DNA from: Pisaster brevispinus
Lineage: Eukaryota; Echinodermata; Asteroidea; Forcipulatida; Asteriidae
Direction: 5' to 3'
DNA: 64,000 bases
Assembly (NCBI GenBank): GCA_023634235.1
Contig: JAMKCF010000001.1
Span: 6,450,758 to 6,514,757, forward strand
How positions within the stretch are numbered: position 1 is the stretch's first letter; every line of letters begins with the position of its first letter. Positions 28,501-36,039 of this stretch are shown one piece after another. A program made the position numbers and the translations under genes. The notes under the pieces were generated by a model. The model ran no database searches and was not told where the DNA came from. It saw only the letters and a program-made list of their open reading frames with translations.

Positions 28501-30335
28501 TTGGGTGCGATCCCTGGTTATACAGCAGTTACAGGTTGAATGGCTTCTGACTAGCACCCTAAATAAAGATATTGACTAAAATAGGTAGACCATTAACAGA
28601 TAGCTGAGTTGCAAGAGCGCCAGCATGTGAATCCAGATCTCGCAGGTTCAAGTGCCGCTCTAGTCAATTATTTTTTGTCCAACCCTAAAAAATGGCAAAT
28701 GGATAGAATCAGATTGAACTTAATGGATGGCAAAATTTGTCAATCAAGTTTTAAATGTTTTACCTGCCCTGATGGCACTTGAAGATTTATGTTTTTAAAA
28801 CATGTATGAGATTTTCATAAGGTACCATACTTTTCTTACCATTAGTTAGCTTGATGCACTACATGCTTGGCAGCACAGGTTGTGTACTCCTCATGGAGCT
28901 GAATGGTTTAAAGAATTAAATAATAACCCAATGACTGGGGTAATAATATTCATGCACTTTGGTTTTGGTGCCATATAAATGTCCATTATCATGCAAATTA
29001 TTGGATGCATACTGCAGTGTCTGGACTGTTCTATTTCCTGACTTATATACAAGTATGATTATTGTCATTTGAAATTTGTTCACAATAAACACAAGGTAGA
29101 CACAGAAACTTGTCCACTCCACACTTGTTTTTTTACTTCTAAACAACTTGGACAACTCCATGGAGACACCAACTTCATACGCCATGGAACAACCTTGCCT
29201 TGTTTGGATATAGTGCAGGAATTGATTACTTTGAGACCAATGCTGCTTAGTGTCAAATATTTATTCATATTGAACTCCAAATTTTGAAGCATTGCTGCAG
29301 TAACTACATGGCACAACAATGGACTACTCACAATGGGTGGTCCACCTATCAAATGACAAGGCTCTGTGTGTATGGTATCTTATAATATTATTATAAATTT
29401 GACTTTAAATGGTGATTTCTCTTTCCTGTTTACACCTCAGGCATCAGAGAACTTTGCTTGGAATATCAGGGTTTTGAAAGGTCAAGCTGATCTTCTCTCT
29501 AGATCCAAGAAAGAGTGCCAGGATTGGATGAGACAGGTAGAGCTAGAGCTATTGCTTTGGGGAGGTTGAGGATTATTTCCTTATTTAGTGTTTACAATTA
29601 TTACTTGTAAATACCTTGGAGAGTTTGTGCATTCTGATTGGTTGAAACGCAATCATGTAGTAGTGTTTCATCGGTATTGAGTCAACGATAAAGACATAGC
29701 TAGAGCTGTTTGAGACCAGTTGGCTAAAGCATGTTTAACACACCTAGCCATACATGTGTTGATCCGCAAAACCTAATGTGGACGCTTATAGCTTACCATG
29801 CAATTAAAACTTACCATTACCATCGAGGTAAAAGCTGTGTGCATGGCTCAACAGTTGAGCATTGCATGCAAAGTGAACCCTTGCAAAACGAAGCCTGAGG
29901 ACACGACAGGAATTTAAAATTTACAAACCAAAACTGTTTCCAGATTTTCTCTTTATTTTTTACACTTTTTATCAAGAATGGTATTGATGGACCATTTCAT
30001 TTTCATTGCTCACATATTTTTAGATCAACGGTAACTTTACTGCCACCTGGCGTTCTTTAAAGTATTTCATTTTAAAACTCTTATCATTTATGCAGCTTGT
30101 TCAAGATCAATTCCTACAAGATTAATATCCCTGCTCGGGGGATAATCAGTAAATCAGTTTAATCTTGATGTTTCTCTGTTTGTAATGTGGACCTTATCAC
30201 TTTCATTTCTTTTAATCCTAAAAAACTTAGATCCAGGAGGCAGGAACCGCCCTAGGTCTAATGTCATCTGTAGAGCCAGAACCTTCTGTAGAGCCAGAAC
30301 CAGAACCAGACCAAATCAGCGAAGCAGAAAGCTGA
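1468..30335 (+). CDS. PLCL: PLCL/PRIP-type phospholipase C-like protein, 21 exons, 5' end missing
   Basis: Twenty-one exons with consensus GT-AG borders splice in one continuous frame to 763 residues and a TGA. Order: end of the EF-hand region (residues 1-52), PLC X box (53-217), acidic linker with GEVTDEDEG (218-250), Y box (256-378), C2 (385-530), C-terminal helical region (531-763). The tail ([47 protein letters not shown]) is typical of PLCL1/PLCL2. Vertebrate PRIPs are catalytically dead scaffolds that bind inositol phosphates, GABARAP and phosphatases. Here the PLC residues are kept: HN in SSHNT, E and D in VELDCWDG, H in YHGHT, E in IENHC, both lysines in IIIKGKK, and the Arg of the [10 protein letters not shown] stretch. 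Mammalian PRIP is about 1,100 residues, so roughly 330 residues with the PH domain lie upstream. The family call is firm; enzymatic activity is inference. Confidence 0.93.
1750..1993 (-). pseudogene. Non-LTR retrotransposon C-terminal fragment (possible)
   Basis: The minus strand reads [21 protein letters not shown] sequence. This resembles the conserved stretch after the reverse transcriptase of many LINEs (R-rich, NSFIPRT, then a W/LP segment). Short, within a PLCL intron, with no other domains nearby. Confidence 0.4.
2156..2265. mobile_element. Short foldback element, ACACCATGTG family
   Basis: GTGAAGTTTGCAGTGACACC at the left is complementary to the GGTGTCACTGCAAACCTCAC end. Same terminal motif as 10964-11146 and related to 411-851. 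Confidence 0.65.
2697..2790 (+). CDS. PLCL: PLCL exon b: EF-hand to X-box junction
   Basis: Acceptor TTTGACAG, donor GTAGGT. Encodes [18 protein letters not shown] followed by GHLGID. The equivalent KYEPS...LGIDGF stretch leads into the X box in the family. The ATG at the start is internal, not an initiator. Confidence 0.88.
3200..3479 (+). repeat. Tandem array of degenerate copies of the exon c splice acceptor
   Basis: The motif CCCAGGTTTCACC recurs at 3202, 3285 (CCCAAG variant), 3395 and 3475, separated by about 80-110 bases of T-rich sequence containing ATGTATGGGGACAA or GTTGGGATTTATTTT. The last copy is the true acceptor of the following exon. Each unit therefore duplicates a polypyrimidine tract, an AG and the first codons of the exon. 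Confidence 0.8.
3480..3597 (+). CDS. PLCL: PLCL exon c: start of X box with catalytic His-Asn
   Basis: Acceptor TACCCAG, donor GTGAGT. Encodes [19 protein letters not shown] through [19 protein letters not shown]. The final HN pair corresponds to PLC-delta1 His311/Asn312. The following intron of about 7.2 kb is the longest in the window. Confidence 0.93.
4258..4512 (+). mobile_element. tRNA-derived SINE-like copy
   Basis: The head GGCTAATGCATAAAGCACTC resembles an A box and is followed by Ser/Leu-like tRNA spacing. The body runs to a short ATT repeat near 4500. Degenerate. Confidence 0.4.
4844..5046. mobile_element. Diverged GGCCC-family palindromic element
   Basis: Starts TGGGCCAAATTTCATACAAC and ends AACTTTGTAAAATTGGGC. 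Internal TTGTAAGCA motifs match the family. Confidence 0.45.
5895..6255. mobile_element. Palindromic element of the TGTGTTAAGCACTGTATACTC family
   Basis: Left end ACATTGATTTGTGTTCAGCACTG; right end has AAGTACTGAGCATAAAGTG and ACACACATGTATGG. The centre contains a second inverted repeat with CCACCAAGCTTGCC / GGCAAGCTTGGTGG. Same family as 16118-16313, 21705-21790, 23006-23140, 27553-27690 and 38038-38185. Confidence 0.6.
6482..7095. mobile_element. TTAA-ended element with TIR TTAACCCTTTCGTTACC
   Basis: Terminal inverted repeats TTAACCCTTTCGTTACC at 6482 and GGTAACGAAAGGGTTAA ending at 7095. The TTAA ends fit piggyBac or Kolobok-type target choice. The interior contains a duplicated GTCGACTAAAGTCGCC at 7014 and 7058 and a small hairpin near 6890. 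No coding capacity. Confidence 0.65.
7360..7945. mobile_element. Palindromic element with GCCATGTCACACGGGGCAAT ends
   Basis: The left end TGCCATGTCACACGGGGCAA is complementary to the right region with ATGCCCGTTGTGACATGGCC. An inner inverted pair (GCAGGGTTCAAATT / GATTTCAAGCCCTGTGC) suggests a nested foldback. Confidence 0.5.
8808..8880 (+). mobile_element. tRNA-like SINE head fragment
   Basis: CTTGGTGCAATGGTCTGACTG then GGAGTTCATATCCCAAG resemble A and B boxes of a degenerate tRNA-derived SINE. Confidence 0.3.
10785..10870 (+). CDS. PLCL: PLCL exon d: X box
   Basis: Acceptor TTTGCTGCAG, donor GTAAGT. Encodes [20 protein letters not shown] then QKGCRWVE. The last Glu matches PLC-delta1 Glu341, a calcium ligand. 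Confidence 0.93.
10964..11146. mobile_element. Foldback element, GAGGTTTGCNGTAACACCATGTG family
   Basis: The left end GAGAGGTTTGCTGTAACACC is complementary to the right end GGTGTTACCGCAAACCTCTC. Inner arms carry TTTTGAGTAGTG / CACTACTCAAAA. It lies just downstream of PLCL exon d. Confidence 0.7.
11610..11730 (+). CDS. PLCL: PLCL exon e: X box with second catalytic His
   Basis: Acceptor TTTCATTTCAG, donor GTAAGT. Encodes [19 protein letters not shown] and [20 protein letters not shown]. It keeps Asp (delta1 Asp343) and the YHG His (delta1 His356). In vertebrate PRIPs this stretch is diverged and that His is absent. Confidence 0.94.
13824..13909 (+). CDS. PLCL: PLCL exon f: X box
   Basis: Acceptor GTCTTTCAG, donor GTAAGT. 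Encodes [20 protein letters not shown] and HHLKTVFG. The Glu of IENHC matches PLC-delta1 Glu390, another calcium ligand. Confidence 0.93.
14497..14579 (+). CDS. PLCL: PLCL exon g: end of X box
   Basis: Acceptor TGCATTCAG, donor GTAACT. Encodes [14 protein letters not shown]. With the next exon it gives IIIKGKKLP, where the two Lys match delta1 Lys438/Lys440, which contact phosphoinositide. Confidence 0.92.
15901..15993 (+). CDS. PLCL: PLCL exon h: acidic X-Y linker
   Basis: Acceptor ATAATTTCAG, donor GTAAGC. Encodes [20 protein letters not shown] followed by SERRRIKK. The GEVTDEDE signature and short linker are typical of PRIP and of delta-like PLCs. Confidence 0.92.
16118..16313. mobile_element. 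Palindromic element of the TGTGTTAAGCACTGTATACTC family
   Basis: Starts TTACCCATACACTGATGTGTG and ends CACATCGGTGTATGGGTAA. The middle has GTGAAACAATCCACAGGCAA complementary to the TTGCCTGTGGATT side. The best-preserved copy in the window. Confidence 0.7.
16440..16860 (-). mobile_element. tRNA-headed SINE split by a nested element
   Basis: The right part, read on the minus strand, has a GGGTTCGAGTCCCCATCGTG B box and the AAGCAAGATACT motif. The left part is the tail (ACACCGGGGTTAACCCC, GTGAACCAGAAACACC). The plus-strand copy at 23930-24218 shows the same parts contiguous. The element 16565-16755 interrupts it. Confidence 0.65.
16565..16755. mobile_element. GGCCC-family palindromic element nested in a SINE
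   Basis: Starts GGCCCAATTTCATAGAGCTG and ends CAGCTCTATGAAATTGGGCC. It is flanked by CTG on both sides (16562-16564 and 16756-16758), a possible 3-bp target duplication. The 60617-60818 copy is also flanked by CTG on both sides. Confidence 0.75.
17152..17400. mobile_element. Diverged GGCCC-family element rich in GCTTAC/GTAAGC motifs
   Basis: Starts GGGCCCAAGTTCATGGCTGT and ends AAGCATAGCAATGAAATTGGGCC. The interior is a run of AAGC, GCTTAC and GCGC motifs on both strands. Confidence 0.5.
17440..17690 (-). mobile_element. Repeat family copy 1 (AATAAACACAAGGTAGACAC type), reverse orientation
   Basis: The minus strand carries the TTGTCATTTGAA, AAACACAA, CATGGAAACTCATCC and CAACTCCATG landmarks found in order at 29050-29360 and 34250-34760. 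No open frame. Confidence 0.5.
17918..18017 (+). CDS. PLCL: PLCL exon i: start of Y box
   Basis: Acceptor TTCCTCAG, donor GTAAGA. Encodes [20 protein letters not shown] and [19 protein letters not shown] is the family opening of the Y region. Confidence 0.92.
18808..18987 (+). CDS. PLCL: PLCL exon j: Y box
   Basis: Acceptor TATTTACAG, donor GTGAGG. Encodes [32 protein letters not shown] and DVWNCGCQI. The Ser of SLSE and the Arg before VDSSN are the substrate-binding Y-box residues (delta1 Ser522 and Arg549 equivalents). Confidence 0.93.
19094..19255. repeat. GCGCTATATAAG-ended repeat
   Basis: Ends TAATGCGCTATATAAGAACTAG, a form seen at 3' ends of invertebrate SINE/LINE copies. Similar TATATAGC plus GGCGCTT or TCAAGC motifs occur at 25255-25320 and 34441-34510. 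Confidence 0.35.
19884..19965 (+). mobile_element. tRNA-like SINE head
   Basis: AGCTTAGTTGGTAGAGCATC (A box) and CTTGGGTTCATATTCC (B box) with about 35 bases between. No mature tRNA fold or 3' end is supported. Confidence 0.4.
20262..20560. mobile_element. Large hairpin element with perfect centre
   Basis: Arms of roughly 140 bp. ATGAGTCTGAGAAAAACTATA on the left faces CTATAGTTTTTCTTATGATC on the right. The centre CTTCGGGAGAAAATG is followed at once by TTTTCTCCCGAAG, a 13-bp perfect palindrome with 2-base spacing. It lies just upstream of PLCL exon k. Confidence 0.7.
20774..20881 (+). CDS. PLCL: PLCL exon k: end of Y box
   Basis: Acceptor TTTCCTGCAG, donor GTACAA. Encodes [19 protein letters not shown] and [16 protein letters not shown], the conserved end of the PLC barrel. 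Confidence 0.93.
21261..21385 (+). CDS. PLCL: PLCL exon l: Y-C2 connector and first C2 strand
   Basis: Acceptor GTTTATGCAG, donor GTAAGT. Encodes [19 protein letters not shown] and [17 protein letters not shown]. The ISGQ.FPKPKG strand opens the C2 domain as in PRIP. Confidence 0.92.
21392..21675 (+). mobile_element. TTAA-ended MITE, copy 1 (TTAACACATTGACTGCC)
   Basis: 284 bp. Starts TTAACACATTGACTGCCGCC and ends CAGTCAACATGTTAA. It carries the TACGAGTATATTCGTAG inner inverted repeat. It lies in the intron after PLCL exon l. Confidence 0.75.
22099..22183 (+). CDS. PLCL: PLCL exon m: C2 domain
   Basis: Acceptor CATCTCAAG, donor GTAAGC. Encodes [20 protein letters not shown] and RTKTIPHNG, close to the PRIP DPYV.IEIHGIPADCSE segment. 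Confidence 0.92.
23616..23762 (+). CDS. PLCL: PLCL exon n: C2 domain
   Basis: Acceptor TTCTTTAG, donor GTAAAT. Encodes [39 protein letters not shown] and IPFECLQPG. The Asp-rich loops of a calcium-type C2 are kept. Confidence 0.93.
23930..24218 (+). mobile_element. tRNA-Leu-like SINE
   Basis: The head has TATGGTCGAGCAGTGAAAAG and a long variable arm, then GTGGGTTCGAGTCCCAG (B box). The body has CTTGTGTCCTTGAGCAAGAT and GGGGTTACTACCTCAGTGTT. It abuts the TTAA MITE at 24219. Confidence 0.65.
24219..24500 (-). mobile_element. TTAA-ended MITE, copy 2, opposite orientation
   Basis: 282 bp. Starts TTAACACGTTGACTGCCGG and ends CGGCAGTCAACGTGTTAA. It is the reverse complement of the 21392-21675 copy over nearly its whole length, including the GTGCGCATGYGCAC-type centre and the TAGTAACAGGTGTAAC stretch. 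Confidence 0.78.
24661..24758 (+). CDS. PLCL: PLCL exon o: end of C2
   Basis: Acceptor TGTTTAACAG, donor GTGAGT. Encodes [20 protein letters not shown] and [12 protein letters not shown], the last C2 strands. Confidence 0.92.
24850..25165 (+). mobile_element. tRNA-derived SINE (GGGCTAGACAGCTAAGTTGG type)
   Basis: A box AGACAGCTAAGTTGGTACAG, B box CGTTCGTTCAAATCTAGC, then a pyrimidine stretch and a tail with TTGATATTTGAAATAAAAA and ACTTGGGTGTGATCCCTGG. The preceding 70 bases look like the tail of an earlier unit. Confidence 0.65.
25498..25599 (+). CDS. PLCL: PLCL exon p: basic post-C2 segment
   Basis: Acceptor TTGATTTCAG, donor GTAAGT. Encodes [20 protein letters not shown] then [11 protein letters not shown]. 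The basic run followed by KTID..FK is the PRIP-specific extension. Confidence 0.92.
26490..26810 (-). pseudogene. Non-LTR retrotransposon C-terminal fragment (possible)
   Basis: The minus strand reads through [20 protein letters not shown] and then an A..VL.A...LL pattern. This recalls the post-RT region of jockey/CR1-like LINEs (DRKRLERIVKLAGKVIG type). Weak similarity, in the intron before PLCL exon q. Confidence 0.35.
26855..27109 (+). CDS. PLCL: PLCL exon q: PRIP C-terminal helical domain
   Basis: Acceptor GTTTACAG, donor GTGAGA. The longest exon, 85 codons: [36 protein letters not shown], and [10 protein letters not shown] at the end. This domain is absent from delta-class PLCs and decides the PLCL assignment. 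Confidence 0.93.
27363..27452 (+). CDS. PLCL: PLCL exon r: C-terminal helix
   Basis: Acceptor TTCTAG, donor GTAAGT. Encodes [20 protein letters not shown] and [10 protein letters not shown], matching the PRIP ..QKAGMEFH helix. Confidence 0.9.
27553..27690. mobile_element. Palindromic-family half copy
   Basis: Contains CACCGATATTTGATAATCAC, CAGTGCTTTCCAGAGTCCTG and GGATATGATCCAACGACACC, the left half of the 16118-16313 family. Confidence 0.4.
28137..28193 (+). CDS. PLCL: PLCL exon s
   Basis: Acceptor CATGCAG, donor GTAAGA. Nineteen codons, [19 protein letters not shown], matching the PRIP KEGLKGRKLNK motif. Confidence 0.9.
28275..28690 (+). mobile_element. Two consecutive tRNA-derived SINE units
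   Basis: Unit 1 has GGGCTAGATAGCTCAGTTGG and GTCGTAGATTCAAACTCCGC plus tail. Unit 2 begins near 28590 with GATAGCTGAGTTGCAAGAGC and CAGGTTCAAGTGCCGC. The linker TAAATAAAGATATTGACTAA matches the sequence just before the SINE at 24925. Confidence 0.65.
29040..29365 (+). mobile_element. Repeat family copy 2 (AATAAACACAAGGTAGACAC type)
   Basis: Shares ordered blocks with 17440-17690 (reverse) and 34250-34760: TTGTCATTTGAA, CAATAAACACAAGGTAGACA, CAACTCCATGGAGAC, ATCAAATGACAAGGCTCTGT. The best-preserved copy. Confidence 0.55.
29441..29536 (+). CDS. PLCL: PLCL exon t
   Basis: Acceptor ACACCTCAG, donor GTAGAG. Encodes [20 protein letters not shown] and [10 protein letters not shown], matching PRIP SFAWNITVLKGQGDLL. 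Confidence 0.91.
30231..30335 (+). CDS. PLCL: PLCL terminal exon with acidic EPEP tail
   Basis: Acceptor AAAACTTAG. Encodes [13 protein letters not shown], then a short repeat of VEPEP units and a final DQISEAES before TGA at 30333-30335. The Glu-Pro repeat looks like local duplication of CTGTAGAGCCAGAACC. The downstream 3' UTR is not delimited by any close AATAAA. Confidence 0.9.
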   Translation: MQEAGTALGLMSSVEPEPSVEPEPEPDQISEAES

Positions 30336-30539
30336 TGACTGCCACCAAAACGTACCATTTATTTTTTTAAGTTAACCTTTTTTTTTAGTCCTGTCATCAG
30401 GTGCCCCTCTAAGGTTTCAAAGTAACTATTTTTAGATAGTAAAATATACATGTTGTTGTACACATGTTGTATAGGTTTCTATAGACTGCTCAATTGTTAT
30501 CTCAAAAATACCCACTTGACCTGGTATAATTTAAAAGAG

Positions 30540-30852
30540 GTGCTTAAGCACAAAATAACCATGCTTACCACAATAATGTTACCAGCCTAATACCATGTCA
30601 TATGTACCATGTATGAATGGTATCTTCCACATGTTTGCTTCGCAGAAGATTATTAAGCATTTTTACCTGCTTAATTAGCTCTATGAAAGCTGCAAGCACA
30701 AACAAATCTTGCTTTGCTGAAACAGGTATCCGGTAACCAGCAAAAATTCTGTGCAGCCTGTATTGTTCCATCTGGTGCCCACTCATTTTTTGGCTCAGCG
30801 AAGAGATTTGCTAAGCAGTATTTTCTGCCTAACAGTTTTATGAAACTGGGCC
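30540..30852. mobile_element. Degenerate GGCCC-family element(s)
   Basis: TGCTTAAGCACAAAATAACC, GCTTACCACAATAATGTTACC and the end GTTTTATGAAACTGGGCC match the family. The length suggests two overlapping copies. Confidence 0.45.
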
Positions 30853-33800
30853 AGGGTACAATTTTTCAAAGCTCAGTTTGTTTTTCTCGCCTTGCATAAT
30901 TTCAAATTGCAATGCTTTGGAGAAATACTGGGAAATCTGTCAGAAGCAATGTAAATCTTAACGTGCAGAATCGCTTCGATTCTCAGCAAGTTTATGTTAT
31001 AACTCATTAAATCTTACCGTGACCTTTATCCATCACGATGGCTGGAACAAAATAGCTGATGACTGAGTGGAGACTACCAGTACCCCCTTCCTGACTCGAC
31101 CCCCCCCCCCTTCTCTGAATGTAGGTCGTTTTAGTGATCATTGCTGGTAAAGTAGACCAAGTATGATGAAGGAGACTTAATCACTTCACATTTGTCATTG
31201 CAGTCACAGTGAGTAGCACAGGCAAATCACTACTACACTTCGGGCTATGTTGGTCAGAACTTTCTCAGGAACAACAAGCCTAAATTTCTTGTGTTCACTT
31301 TTCATACAAGCTACTTGCTGAATTTTGGACGGAGATTTATACGTAAACTTGTAACCAAAGAATTGTCACATCGATATATGTGTTTGTAATGTTTTGTGGA
31401 GCAAAATGGTACACATTCTTTTGCTTTGCTGTGACAAGCTATGGGCCTAATACTGAAGAAACTTGACTTGTGCAAGTGGTACGTTGGGTATTTCAACCCC
31501 TGTACACCAATCACTTTGCTCTGTTTTGAATGATTGGTCTCAGGTTGTCTCTGTGTAAGCAACCAAACTAATTTTTTTTCAATCAAGGATCACACTTTAA
31601 CTCACAAGACCCCATATGTAATCCAATACATCTTAAATCCAACTTGTTCATTTTCTGGGTCCCTGTTTCAGCCAAATGAGGGATGCAAATGTAGATTGTT
31701 GAGATTGTTAGAGGCAGTTTTTTAATCATAGTTTGGGCTTTAGCTTGGGTGCTGTCAGTAGTTTCAAAAACAAAAATGTTAGAGTACAAAACTTCAAATC
31801 AAGCAGACGGTTCCTTAGCCAGTGCAGAAACCTATGCAGTAGTGGTCCTACATTTTGGGCAGATTATTTATTGTCTGGGTCATTGTGAACACAAGGAATC
31901 TGACCAAGATGGCTGCAGTGACAAAGTGGTCTGTGTAGAGATTGTAGAACAGGGTAGATTAAACATAAACAATTATGTTTAATAATAGTTATTGTACATA
32001 TAATTACACTGTGGCGAGTTTCAGAGGTTGCTTAGGTCAAAGTTCAACTTTTGTTCCTAAACTACACTTTGAAGAAGAGAGAAGAAAAGTTAGATTGTGA
32101 TGGACGGTAATGTTTTTAAAATCGAAATTCACTTTAAATACCAGTTGTAGAGCCTACCCATATTTTCACATCTTGGCAAAGCAAACAATCACATTCTTAA
32201 CAACTTTCAACCCTTATCCACTATTGTTGCACGCTGTTTAGGGTCCATAGTGGTTTGTAAACCCGATATGGTACCCGAGGCAAACAGACGAACAGTGGTG
32301 AAAGAATGGTGTAAAAAGTCTAAGTTTCAAACATGGCGTCATTGGACTTTAAAAAACAGGTAGGTCTGTACATTCCAATGAGGGATTTTTGAAGTAATCA
32401 AAAGATCAAATTCAATTTAATTTTGATTGAATATCATCACAAATCAGGAATTAACTTTTTTAAAATCCTGTACATTAAGGTACAGACCTATATATTTTAA
32501 ATGTGGCATCATTTGATGTTTTAGGATTTTGACAAATTCACACTAGAAGGGTATCAAATAACAATGGCACTTTACACAATTTTAACATGAGGTTGTAGAA
32601 TTTTGTATTTTCCCCCAGTCATAAGGACTCTATCTATTGGAAAATAAGTGCATCACAAAACTGTATTCTATCGTGAAGCACCTATTTAGCGCTGCATATG
32701 AAGCATTGTTGAGACTAGTTTGACTGGACTAGAGGTTTTGAACATTCCTTGATCGAGTTATTGTCTATGATTTTGAGAGTTTATGGTTTTATGGATTTTA
32801 AGTTTTAAGTTATAAAAAGAGAACTTGGGAGATGTTTTACTGGATAAGCTTTACAGTCATCTTTACAGCAACTATATATTTTGAATGCACGACTATGCAT
32901 TCTGGGTAAATAATGTGTTTGGCACTCCTACCATGATTGGCTGATGAAAGCCAAAACCCAAATCGCCCCTAAAGATGGCGTTTATCAGGAATTATCTATA
33001 TTTGGGATGACTGGACAACCCTGTATTCTGGTAAACCCTTCAAGGTCTACACACTAGGGTGAGGGTTAGGGTTACGTTTAGGAAAACACATTAGGGGTGC
33101 CGGAACAGGGGTGTGTCGGAACACAGGTGTGTAAATATAATTTGCATGCACTCAAAATATGAGCTGATGCTCACACCATTATAAAAATAGAAACTACTTG
33201 ACTTAGTGTGGCCACTTTTCATCTCAAAGTCATAATTGGGTTTTTCTGAGAAATACAAATAGATTGCAGGTAAAGTGGGGGAAAAAACTGTAAACATTTA
33301 CTTGATTGTTGAAATGCACCATGACTGGCCTCTAATTATAGGAGGAAAACAGAGTTGCTTAAGATCAAATTCATAAAAACATGAAGATAAAACCATGTAG
33401 AACGTCCCAGATTGCAGAGAATGGCTTTTAAAACCAAAGATAAATGTAAAGCAGTCTTTGCGCTCACAGTTCAAGTTTTTTTCAGTAGCCTATCACACAC
33501 CCCTGGATGTGGAAGGTCAGAAGTTTCATTCCCTACTCCATTATTTTTAAAAAAAAAAATTTATCGCACTCAATTGAGGGACCGGCATTGTTTTTTATGT
33601 AACTATTGGTGAGAGGAAACATTTCTCTGAACTAGATTTGTGTTGAAATTATTCCACCCTTTAAAGTATTTGTCTCACAACTTTCTTTTTTGTATTTCTT
33701 TCTTTGTGAACTGCACTATATTTCTGAAAAAATGTTGTTCCTCTAACAGACCAAATTTAGACACATACAACCAGCTGGACCCCTTTTGTATGGGAAAGAT

Positions 33801-34249
33801 CTCAGTCAAAAACACCAAATCATGGGAATCTGGGAATCAAACAAAGATGGACGCTGCAAGGTATAAAGATACCAGCCAACTGTAAATGTTATGTTCAACG
33901 GGGAACAAATGTTGGCTTTATTTTGTGTATAAGCAGTTTATTTTGCTTAGATTTTTACCTGCTCCAATACAATAAGTAATACATGTACATGGCATGATAT
34001 AACATTGTATCTATTAAAATTTTTGTGCAGTGCGGTAAATGGCAATTGGTTATAGAAAACATTCCCCCTCTCGGATTTAATATTATGCGAGTATTGGATG
34101 CCTATTTGTGCATTGTCGCATAACGTAATCACAAGATGAAATCGGACTATTTCACTTCATGAGGCATAGCTGAGTGAAATTGAAAAGCCAGATTTCAACA
34201 AGTGATTTTATTCTGCGACAATGCACAAGTGAATTGCATTCACCATTTG

Positions 34250-34765
34250 CTTTATATACACACTCATAGATCGTTGTCATTTGAAAAACATTTTCACAAT
34301 AAACGCAAAGTAGACAATTTACATGTACTCGCCACTCCTCAGTCGGAAAATTGTATTTAAAAACCTTGTAAACAACACGGACAAACCCATGCAGACAACA
34401 ACCTTGTCCACCAAGACACGACCTAGCTTCATTTGGTCAAAAATAATAATAATAATGGCTTCTTATATAGCACTCATATCCGAGTGACGCTCAAGGCGCT
34501 TAAACACTAAGTATTTTCCTACTAAGTATTTTGGGGCTATGTTTGAAGTATGAGACCTACTCCTTTACATAGCACCATTTAATGGTTTACAGGGAGGGAG
34601 CTGTGGCGCAGTATGCTGCCAATGGGCGGTGAACAATTAACTAGCCACAAAGTACAACTACATTTTGGAGCGCTGCAGCGATGTACGTGGAAAAATCAAG
34701 GATGACACATGACGCATTGTTCCACCGTTCAAATGACAAGGATCTGTGTATGCGGCATATAACAA
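34250..34765 (+). mobile_element. Repeat family copy 3 with nested insertion
   Basis: Blocks at 34270-34435 and 34680-34760 match 29040-29365. They are separated by about 235 bp (34441-34675) that starts with an AAT repeat and TATATAGCACTCATATCCGA, a different repeat. This fits insertion of one element into another. Confidence 0.45.
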
Positions 34766-36039
34766 AATATATTTATCTACCTCACAGTCTGGTTAGCTTT
34801 TCCAACCAATGAAATTCAGTTGAGATATGCTGAGCAAGCCTTTCAAAAAATGTTACACTCTGATCCCGTCCTCTATGTGCTTGCCAAAATAATTTAAGGG
34901 CTTTGCAATTGCGCATTGAGGTAGTTGTGTTGTTGATATCTAGCACCTTGGTTCTAAATTAAAACACCCTTTGTGTTGGCTTGCTTATTTTTGGTGGCGA
35001 AACCAGAGGGATTGGGGGGGCAGTGTCTGGAACCCCCCCCCCCTGCTGCGCAGATGAATGGTTCAATATGAACATGTCTTGTTTGTGCCACTGTTTAGTT
35101 GTGAAGTTTGAAGTTCTGCTGGTCTTAGTTTAGGTATTTATTGGTTATTTTTTTAGTTTTAAGGGTTTGTAATATTTGCGTTTATATTTATTTGCTTTGC
35201 ATTGTAAGTACAAATTATCTATAGATGTATATATTTATTTGATTTTTCTTTTTTATAATTTATAAGTTGATGAAAAAGATTTGGTTGTTTATAAAAAATA
35301 CATATATACAGATTTTTGTGTTTACCCCATAATTATTTCAAAGTTCGTAGATTCTCATAGACGGCATTAAATAATGCTTTTTGTATAACGTATTTTTTGA
35401 ACCAATATGTCAAAATTCTTTACAAATTACTGAAGTTGACTCTTCAGAGTAAATCAAGTAGTGCAATTGGATATAACTGCAATACTTGAAATTGTTATTT
35501 CTTGTCATGATTTATTTACAACTGCACATGGTATGATTGTTGGCTGGGAAAAATGTCCGTATCCTGCTACCACTTTTTCACTCATTTTTACCCAAAGGAA
35601 TATCTCATTTGAATAAATTAGATACTATTTTATTTCATAACGAATGAAAAAGTGGTGGCTGGATGCGGACATTTTTCCGTTGGCTGTTATTTAAGGGTTA
35701 AATAAAAACATTCATAATCCAAACAGGTTGAAAATATGAGAAATGACCAAAAGAAAAAAATGTTTATAAGGGGTGGCAGAAACCGAACTGATTAGTTTAA
35801 AAAACGATACAGAAATCAATGAGATTGAATTATGTAAGAAAACTCCTCTGCTGGCCTCTTATTAACATGTACATTTACTGTCAATGTGAATAATGTTATA
35901 AGGTGTACGATGCCTACATGTAATTATTATAAATATGGCTTACTTTTATGACAACACACGATCTACGCATCTAGCTTTGTGTTACATTCACTCTGTGGAC
36001 ATTCCTTTGTCTTGTGCAATTAAGAAAGGATATTCTTCA

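Noticed and set aside
31749..31982. 77-codon open frame after PLCL
   Set aside because: No splice partners, no similarity, and AT-rich composition like its surroundings.
33055..33076. Telomere-like GGGTTAGGGTTA
   Set aside because: Only about two imperfect units; no array.
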